This document shows positions 5,758 to 10,124 of a DNA stretch of 10,124 bases, piece after piece; positions within the stretch are counted from its first letter, which is position 1; each line of letters opens with the position of its first letter. The DNA is from Methanosphaera sp. rholeuAM6 (GTDB lineage: Archaea > Methanobacteriota > Methanobacteria > Methanobacteriales > Methanobacteriaceae). A program made the translations under genes and the position numbers. Where the stretch lies: assembly GCA_003266105.1 (NCBI GenBank), contig MVAA01000050.1, forward strand, positions 1 to 10,124, read 5' to 3'. The notes beneath the pieces were generated by a model. The model worked only from the letters and a program-made list of their open reading frames with translations, searched no databases and was not told the DNA's origin.

Positions 5758-8061
5758 TTATTCATCATTTAAAACTTTTCTTGCTGCTTCAAGCATGATT
5801 TTCTTTTCAACTTTAGCAACTAATTTTCTGATTGTTGGTACTGCATCAGTATTTGCAGAAATACTGCTTATTCCTGCTTCAACAAGTTTTTCAACAATCT
5901 CTGGTTTACTGCCTGCCTGACCACATATACTTGTTGTTACTCCAGCTTCATTACATTTTTCTATTACGTTCATAATCAGTTTCATGACTGCCGGATGAGC
6001 TTCAGTATAATGTTTTGCAACCAATTCGTTGTTTCTGTCCAAAGCAAGAGTATACTGTGTTAAATCGTTTGTTCCGAAACTTACAAAGTCAAGACCTTCT
6101 GCTATGAAGTCTTCGATGATTATGGCTGATGCAGGTGTTTCCACCATCATACCGAATTCCACATCGTCATGTGGTATTAATCCCACGCTTCTGGCAATTT
6201 CTTTTGCTTCACGAAGTTCTGATGGTTTATGTAATAACGGTAACATTATTCCAATGTTTGTATAACCCTGTTCGTGCAACTTTTTAATTGCTTTGAATTC
6301 TGCTTTTAGAATGTCCGGCTGATCAAGTTCTCTTTTGATACCTCTCCATCCGAGCATTGGGTTTGCTTCTTCCGGTTCGTTTTCTCCACCTTCCAATGTT
6401 TTGAATTCATCGGTAGGTGCATCCAATGTTCTGTACCATACAGTTTTTGGATAGAACACATCAACAACTTTAAGAATATTGTCCACTAAGACCTGAACAA
6501 GTTCATCTTCCCTGTCTTCTTCAATGAATTTATAAGGTACTATTCCCGTTGCCAACATCATATGTTCTGTTCTGAGTAAACCTACCCCATCAGCACCTGT
6601 TGCATATGCTTTTTGAGCAGCTTCTGCCATACTTACATTAACTTTTACATCAGTGACAGTGATTAATGGTGCGGAATCTGTTGAAACTTGGGTTTCTTCA
6701 TCAGAAACATCATCTTTATTTCCACCAAATTCTCCTTCGTAAACAATACCTTTTTTACCGTCAATTGTTACCTTAGTGTTTTCTTCAAGAACGGATGTTG
6801 CTTCACCTGTTCCGGTCACGCAAGGAATACCCAGTTCTCTTGAAATGATAGCTGCGTGACAGGTTACTCCACCTTCATCGGTTACTATACCATTTGCTCT
6901 TTTCATGGCAGGAACCATGTCTGGAGTGGTCATTGTTGTTACAAGAATATCTCCATCAAGGATTTTATCAAGTTCATCCAATTCTTTTATGACTTTAACA
7001 GTACCTGAAACTAATCCCGGACTTGCACCTAAACCTCGTGTGATAATGACTCTTTCAGAATCATCCAATGAGTCTGAACTTTTAACTTCTTCTACGTTAT
7101 CAAGTGTTGTTATAGGTCTTGCTTGGAGCATGTATACTTTATCATTTTCAATACCCCATTCCGTATCCATAGGAGCACCGTAATGTTTTTGTATTCTTCT
7201 TCCAAGTTGTGTTAGTTGTTCTAAATCTCCGTCAGTAAGTACTTTTTTATCTTTTAAGTCATCAGGAACTTCAATCTGTACTGTTGATCCTGTTTCAGGA
7301 TCCTTAATGAACATTGTTTTTTTGGTGTTTATTCTGTAGGATTTAACTTCATCATTTACTTTATCGTAACGACACGTGTCTGGTGTTACTGTACCGGATA
7401 CTACTCCTTCACCTAATCCCCATGCTCCTTCTATGAGCATTTCTTCTTCTCCGGTTGAAGGGTCTACAGTAAACATTACCCCTGCTTTTTCAGAGTTTAC
7501 CATCTGTTGCACAACTACTGCAATTAATACCTGTGAATGGTCAAAGTTATTTTCTGCACGGTAGAATATTGCTCTTGCTTCAAATAATGAAGCCCAACAC
7601 ATTCTTACATTTGACAATACATCATCAATTCCACTTATATTTAAATATGTGTCTTGTTGACCTGCAAATGATGCATCAGGTAAGTCTTCTGCTGTAGCTG
7701 ATGATCTGATTGCCACTACAACATCCTCTTTATCAACATCTATACATAATTTGTTATATGATTCTATGACTGCTGTTTGAATATCATTTGGAATCTCTGT
7801 TGTAACAATTAAACTTTTAATGTCTTCGGCAACTTTTTGTAATTCACTGGTATTGTTAATGTCCAAATTGGTTAACATTTTATTGATTTGATCAGCAATT
7901 CCAGTGTCTGTGATAAATTTACGGTAAGTTTCTGCAGTAATTACAAAACCTGGCGGTACTGGAATTCCAGCATTAGTTAATTCACCAAGATTTGCTCCTT
8001 TACCACCAGCTATAGGTATGTCATCCTTAGTAAGTTGATTGAAAAATTCAACATAGTTCAT
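5758..8061 (-). CDS. ppsA: Phosphoenolpyruvate synthase (pyruvate, water dikinase)
   Basis: A 767-residue enzyme converting pyruvate, ATP and water to PEP, AMP and phosphate, the entry to gluconeogenesis; with Por it takes acetyl-CoA to PEP. Three domains are clear. The N-terminal ATP-grasp domain (about 1-330) has GGKGANLGEL at 19-28, IRSSATAEDL at 118-127 and MLQARPIT at 311-318. The swivelling phosphohistidine domain (about 335-445) has DEGGVTCHAAIISRELGIP at 395-413, with H402 as the phosphorylated histidine. The C-terminal PEP-utilising TIM barrel (about 465-767) has DGVGLLRTEHM at 491-501, VETPASA at 640-646, SFGTNDLTQYTLALDRN at 661-677 and SICGQAGS at 711-718, with C713 the probable catalytic cysteine. 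Length is normal for archaeal family members. The start ATG follows a weak AAGAG site 8 bases upstream. Two TATA-like boxes and an inverted repeat precede it, and a 10-base stretch after the stop is complementary to its ribosome-binding region. Confidence 0.96.
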   Translation of the reverse strand: MNYVEFFNQLTKDDIPIAGGKGANLGELTNAGIPVPPGFVITAETYRKFITDTGIADQINKMLTNLDINNTSELQKVAEDIKSLIVTTEIPNDIQTAVIESYNKLCIDVDKEDVVVAIRSSATAEDLPDASFAGQQDTYLNISGIDDVLSNVRMCWASLFEARAIFYRAENNFDHSQVLIAVVVQQMVNSEKAGVMFTVDPSTGEEEMLIEGAWGLGEGVVSGTVTPDTCRYDKVNDEVKSYRINTKKTMFIKDPETGSTVQIEVPDDLKDKKVLTDGDLEQLTQLGRRIQKHYGAPMDTEWGIENDKVYMLQARPITTLDNVEEVKSSDSLDDSERVIITRGLGASPGLVSGTVKVIKELDELDKILDGDILVTTMTTPDMVPAMKRANGIVTDEGGVTCHAAIISRELGIPCVTGTGEATSVLEENTKVTIDGKKGIVYEGEFGGNKDDVSDEETQVSTDSAPLITVTDVKVNVSMAEAAQKAYATGADGVGLLRTEHMMLATGIVPYKFIEEDREDELVQVLVDNILKVVDVFYPKTVWYRTLDAPTDEFKTLEGGENEPEEANPMLGWRGIKRELDQPDILKAEFKAIKKLHEQGYTNIGIMLPLLHKPSELREAKEIARSVGLIPHDDVEFGMMVETPASAIIIEDFIAEGLDFVSFGTNDLTQYTLALDRNNELVAKHYTEAHPAVMKLIMNVIEKCNEAGVTTSICGQAGSKPEIVEKLVEAGISSISANTDAVPTIRKLVAKVEKKIMLEAARKVLNDE

Positions 8062-8103
8062 TTATAACACTCTTCTTTAATTTTTTATTCAATAATGATT
8101 TCA

Positions 8104-8112
8104 TTTATATAA
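8104..8112 (-). promoter_or_regulatory. Proximal candidate box A of ppsA
   Basis: The minus strand reads TTATATAAA preceded by TTTAAAAG, a good BRE-TATA match. A start about 25 bases on, near 8082, gives a leader of about 20 bases that still contains the GAAGAGTG site. Confidence 0.5.
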
Positions 8113-8127
8113 CTTTTAAAGGATTAA

Positions 8128-8151
8128 AATCAATTATGATGAAAATTGATT
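8128..8151. repeat. Inverted repeat in the ppsA promoter, operator-like
   Basis: AATCAATT (8128-8135) and AATTGATT (8144-8151) are perfect reverse complements with an 8-base spacer. The repeat lies between two TATA-like boxes, upstream of the proximal one and over the start site expected from the distal one. It could be an operator, but an A/T-rich repeat of this size is not improbable by chance. Confidence 0.35.
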
Positions 8152-8160
8152 GAAATGTGG

Positions 8161-8170
8161 TTATATAAAT
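8161..8170 (-). promoter_or_regulatory. Distal candidate box A of ppsA
   Basis: The minus strand reads ATTTATATAA, close to the archaeal TTTATATA consensus. The expected start (about 8136-8140) would give a ppsA leader of about 75 bases. The sequence just after the rpl10e stop shows no strong U tract, so read-through from rpl10e is a third possible route. Confidence 0.4.
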
Positions 8171-8225
8171 TCCACTATTTATTCTATTATTAAATCCTTC
8201 TAAAACATTATTTTAATTATTATAA

Positions 8226-8711
8226 TTAGAATTGTACAAGGTCGTGACCTTTATCAACAACTAATTTACAAGATACTGGTAATTTCATTGAAGCTCTGTA
8301 TAATGCTGTTTTTGCACTTTCAAAGTCTTTAACATTTACATAAGCAGTCATTACTTTTTGGTTTTTGCGTACTAAAGCTTCGGAACTAACTGCTTTTCCA
8401 AATGCTCCTCTCATACCACTTTGTACCCTATCTGCACCTGCTCCAGTTGCCATAGGATTTTCTCTTACTATGTGATGAGGATATACTCTGATTTTTAATC
8501 TGTATCCTAATTTACCACACTGTCTTTGTAAAAATCTGTTTGATGCAACCCTTGCTGCTTCCAATGCATTGTGGGTTAAATGTGTGTGATCTTTAACTGC
8601 CAATGATATTTGTAATGGGAAATCTTCAGATAAGTTACCCATATCATATTGTACAATTTTAGATGCTGGTATTTTTCTAATATAATCTTTTCTTGTATAT
8701 GGTCTTACCAT
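8226..8711 (-). CDS. rpl10e: 50S ribosomal protein L10e (uL16 family)
   Basis: A 161-residue basic protein of the L10e/L16 family, a large-subunit protein near the peptidyl-transferase centre and 5S rRNA. It opens MVRPYTRKDYIRKIPASKIV. Characteristic stretches are HTHLTHNALEAARVASNRFL (42-61), RVYPHHIVRENPMATGAGAD (75-94) and RVQSGMRGAFGKAV (95-108), the loop that approaches the tRNA. Length is within the archaeal range (about 160-175). The ribosome-binding site is ideal: the minus strand reads AAGGAGGAGA, with GGAGG at 8721-8725 placed 9 bases before the ATG, as expected for a highly translated gene. It is transcribed away from pcc1 and ends 164 bases before ppsA on the same strand. Confidence 0.97.
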   Translation of the reverse strand: MVRPYTRKDYIRKIPASKIVQYDMGNLSEDFPLQISLAVKDHTHLTHNALEAARVASNRFLQRQCGKLGYRLKIRVYPHHIVRENPMATGAGADRVQSGMRGAFGKAVSSEALVRKNQKVMTAYVNVKDFESAKTALYRASMKLPVSCKLVVDKGHDLVQF

Positions 8712-8794
8712 TATTATTCTCCTCCTTTTTTATATAGTTTTTTTATGAAAAAAAACGTTAAAATGTCATAATAATACAATAAATAGTATTTCTA

Positions 8795-8802
8795 TTATAA
8801 AA
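8795..8802 (-). promoter_or_regulatory. Candidate box A of rpl10e
   Basis: The minus strand reads TTTATAAT after ATTGAT. Start near 8771 would give a leader of about 60 bases. Other A/T-rich candidates (8778-8790) lie nearby; the match at about 8731-8738 is too close to the ribosome-binding site to be functional. Confidence 0.3.
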
Positions 8803-8939
8803 TCAATTTACATACTTAATATGTAATCGAATATATTAATTTATGATTTGTAAACTATATTATTTATAACTTCTGTTAATAAAAAACAGGTATGTTAATC
8901 ATAGTTTTTTGGTTATTGAATTTGAAAATCTTTAATTAC

Positions 8940-8959
8940 TTTATAGAATAAAATTCTAT
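8940..8959 (+). promoter_or_regulatory. Candidate box A of pcc1 with overlapping inverted repeat
   Basis: TTTATAGA at 8940-8947 is centred about 28 bases before the ATG at 8972, so transcription should begin at or next to the start codon. An inverted repeat, ATAGAAT (8943-8949) and ATTCTAT (8953-8959) with spacer AAA, overlaps the box and extends toward the start site, a plausible operator position. Confidence 0.45.
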
Positions 8960-8971
8960 TTAAATAAAAAT

Positions 8972-9214
8972 ATGGGAATGGTTTTTCAATTGAAAATTAG
9001 AACTAAAATGACTTTTAACTATCTTGATAATAAATATGCGGAAATAGCATATAAATCGTTATACCCTGATAATGAAGGTTTTATCGAGTCTTATGTTGAA
9101 AATAACAAATTGATATGTATTATAGAAAATAATAATATTTCAACCGTACTCAATACGATTGAGGATTTAATTCAATGCGAAAAAATGATTGAAATGACTT
9201 CAGAAATAGTCTAA
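8972..9214 (+). CDS. pcc1: KEOPS complex subunit Pcc1
   Basis: An 80-residue protein of the Pcc1/CTAG-antigen family, the dimerising subunit of KEOPS, which with Kae1, Bud32 and Cgi121 forms N6-threonylcarbamoyladenosine at tRNA position 37. Seen: a first beta-strand (KIRTKMTFNYLD, about residues 8-19), then a helix (YAEIAYKSLYPDNEG, 22-36) with the family's A-x-x-x-Y-x-x-L-x-P pattern, two more strands (including LICIIENN, 47-54), and a C-terminal helix beginning STVLNTIEDLI (57-67). Family size is about 75-90 residues. Identification rests on this secondary-structure pattern rather than a catalytic motif. No Shine-Dalgarno site precedes the ATG, and the TATA position predicts a leaderless transcript; the second ATG at 8978 is an alternative start. 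It is divergent from rpl10e and convergent with the FKBP gene; its stop overlaps the FKBP terminator's U tract. Confidence 0.78.
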   Translation: MGMVFQLKIRTKMTFNYLDNKYAEIAYKSLYPDNEGFIESYVENNKLICIIENNNISTVLNTIEDLIQCEKMIEMTSEIV

Positions 9215-9244
9215 AAAAAAGTTTTGGGTAAAAATAAACCCAAA
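9213..9244 (-). terminator. Hairpin plus U8 terminator of the FKBP gene
   Basis: On the minus strand, 4 bases after the FKBP stop, TTTGGGT and ACCCAAA (9244-9238 and 9229-9223) can form a 7-base-pair stem with an 8-base loop, followed by AC and eight T residues (9220-9213). The T run coincides with the pcc1 stop codon and the A's after it. The stem is symmetric but no T tract follows on the plus strand, so it looks directional for the FKBP gene. Confidence 0.65.
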
Positions 9245-9248
9245 TTAT

Positions 9249-10019
9249 CTATTCCTCATCCTCATTTAAAACTTCAGGTATTTCTTCTTCTTCTGATTCT
9301 TCTGATTGTTCTTGAACCTTGTCTTCAAATTCTTCGATGAATTGAACTTTATCAACTTCATCAATGTTATCATATGTTTCTTTAGCTACTCTGAATTTTG
9401 AAAGAGTGATTTCCTGTGCACTTCTTTGTTCAAATCCTGCAAGAAGTCCTAAGTTTATTTTAGCTATTCCATCTTCAATTTCGATATCAATATCATCAAA
9501 GTTTAAATTAGGGTTTCCATAGTATACTTCTATTAAACCTAATATTTTTTCTACGTTGTCTTCTATTTCTTCAACAATTTCCAAATCGTAAACTATGTCT
9601 TTTCCGGCCAGTTCATGGTTGAAATCTACTCTAACTCTTCCACCATCCACGGTTCTTACAATACCTCTTTGACCGTCATAAGTTAAAGGCATTCCTACAA
9701 ACGGTTTAACATCTTGTTTTTTGAATTCTTTCATTGGAACTAATTGAATTTTACTTGGATCTCTTTTACCGAATGCATCTTCTGCTTCAATTACTACTGA
9801 TGCCTTGTCTCCAACATCCAATTTTTTGATTTCTTCGTTTAATTTTGGGATTAGCTGACTTGAACCAACTGCTAAAACCATTGGATGATATTCTTTTTCA
9901 GGATTATTTATACCTGCTTCTTCAGCTACATCTTCAAATGTTGTATCAAATACTTCTCCTGTTTCTTTAACTTTTCCTGTGTAATTTAATCTTATAAAAG
10001 CGTTTTCATCTATTGCCAT
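9249..10019 (-). CDS. FKBP-type peptidyl-prolyl cis-trans isomerase, FKBP26/SlyD-like chaperone
   Basis: A 256-residue cytoplasmic prolyl isomerase and probable chaperone; no signal peptide. The FKBP core is split: FIRLNYTGKVKETGEVFDTT (8-27) and LAVGSSQLIPKLNEEIKKLD (49-68) with VVIEAEDAFGKRDP (75-88) come first, then the insert-in-flap chaperone domain (about 89-136), and the core resumes at DFNHELAGKDIVYDLEIVEE (132-151), a SlyD-type signature. A further domain (about 153-230) matches the extra C-terminal domain of archaeal long FKBPs such as Methanocaldococcus FKBP26. The last 25 or so residues are very acidic and probably disordered. The ribosome-binding site (GGAG at 10033-10036) lies 13 bases before the ATG, looser than its neighbours. 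The upstream gene appears to end 10 bases inside this one. Convergent with pcc1. Confidence 0.94.
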   Translation of the reverse strand: MAIDENAFIRLNYTGKVKETGEVFDTTFEDVAEEAGINNPEKEYHPMVLAVGSSQLIPKLNEEIKKLDVGDKASVVIEAEDAFGKRDPSKIQLVPMKEFKKQDVKPFVGMPLTYDGQRGIVRTVDGGRVRVDFNHELAGKDIVYDLEIVEEIEDNVEKILGLIEVYYGNPNLNFDDIDIEIEDGIAKINLGLLAGFEQRSAQEITLSKFRVAKETYDNIDEVDKVQFIEEFEDKVQEQSEESEEEEIPEVLNEDEE

Positions 10020-10123
10020 ACTTTTCCATTATCTCCTTTTAAATTATTCTTTAAATTCTGTTCAAATTTTTTTAGAACTTCGTTATTTTTATATCCCAAT
10101 ACTCTAATCGTTTGTGGATAACT
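10010..10123 (-). CDS. Unrecognised protein, C-terminal 37 residues
   Basis: An open frame enters from the right edge on the minus strand and ends at TAG (10012-10010), 10 bases inside the FKBP gene. It encodes a lysine- and asparagine-rich tail, with YPQTIRVLGYKNNEVLKKFE near its start and GKVWQ at its end. It has the look of an amphipathic C-terminal helix and would place the FKBP ribosome-binding site inside it, an arrangement common in compact operons. A second frame ends earlier (TAA near 10072-10074, closing ITKF) and cannot be excluded. I do not recognise the family. Confidence 0.45.
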   Translation of the reverse strand, partial: SYPQTIRVLGYKNNEVLKKFEQNLKNNLKGDNGKVWQ

Positions 10124-10124
10124 A

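Noticed and set aside
5720..5920. Plus-strand open frame of 66 codons near a GGGGGTGA stretch (5737-5744) that resembles a ribosome-binding site.
   Set aside because: Most of it is opposite the ppsA C-terminus, it starts upstream of the supposed ribosome-binding site, and the protein resembles no family. The G-rich run is better read as C-rich sequence after the ppsA stop.
6905..7183. Open frame of 92 codons on the plus strand, and similar ones at 6029-6265 and 7376-7564.
   Set aside because: They lie wholly opposite ppsA, which has full domain support; their serine/threonine-rich composition is what the opposite strand of ppsA codons produces.
8892..8951. Tiny hydrophobic open frame of 19 codons on the plus strand upstream of pcc1.
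   Set aside because: It has no properly spaced ribosome-binding site, its biased composition follows from A/T-rich DNA, and it overlaps the likely pcc1 promoter.

Overview
The window looks like a core chromosomal segment of an AT-rich hydrogenotrophic or methylotrophic methanogenic archaeon, most likely of the order Methanobacteriales (Methanosphaera/Methanobrevibacter type). The basis is the gene content: four-subunit pyruvate:ferredoxin oxidoreductase genes, a methanogen-type dihydropteroate-synthase-related protein, an MfnA-type tyrosine decarboxylase for methanofuran, an archaeal L10e ribosomal protein, the KEOPS subunit Pcc1, and FKBP26-type prolyl isomerase. Intergenic DNA is very AT-rich, with archaeal TATA-like boxes. 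The genus is inferred; the archaeal methanogen assignment is firm.

Layout. Positions 1-1153, minus strand: porC-porD-porA (porA cut by the window edge), the operon that makes pyruvate from acetyl-CoA and CO2. Positions 1154-1569: a roughly 410-base non-coding divergent promoter region containing palindromes. Positions 1561-4356, plus strand: a tight three-gene run consisting of a dihydropteroate-synthase-related protein, an NcsA/TtuA/Ctu1-type tRNA 2-thiolation enzyme, and a 66-residue ubiquitin-like sulfur-carrier protein ending in Gly-Gly. Positions 4375-5541, minus: mfnA. Positions 5758-8061, minus: ppsA (PEP synthase). Positions 8226-8711, minus: rpl10e. Positions 8972-9214, plus: pcc1. 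Positions 9249-10019, minus: FKBP-type chaperone/prolyl isomerase. Positions 10010-10123, minus: the tail of an unrecognised gene overlapping the FKBP start.

How they fit together. Por and PpsA are consecutive steps of autotrophic or acetate-based carbon assimilation (acetyl-CoA to pyruvate to PEP). The pterin gene and mfnA contribute to the C1 carriers methanopterin and methanofuran. NcsA plus the sulfur carrier, and Pcc1, serve two tRNA anticodon-loop modifications (2-thiouridine at position 34 and t6A at position 37). Rpl10e and the FKBP are translation and folding housekeeping genes.

Translation signals are unusually regular. The porC, ncsA and sulfur-carrier genes and rpl10e all have a purine-rich Shine-Dalgarno core (GGAGG or AGGGG) exactly 9 bases before the start codon. 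I used this spacing to correct two starts, to support a TTG start, and to question another start. No mobile elements, CRISPR arrays, tRNAs or rRNAs were seen. I found no wholly new system; the most interesting items are the linked thiolase/ubiquitin-like pair, a possible AUU start codon, and several promoter palindromes.
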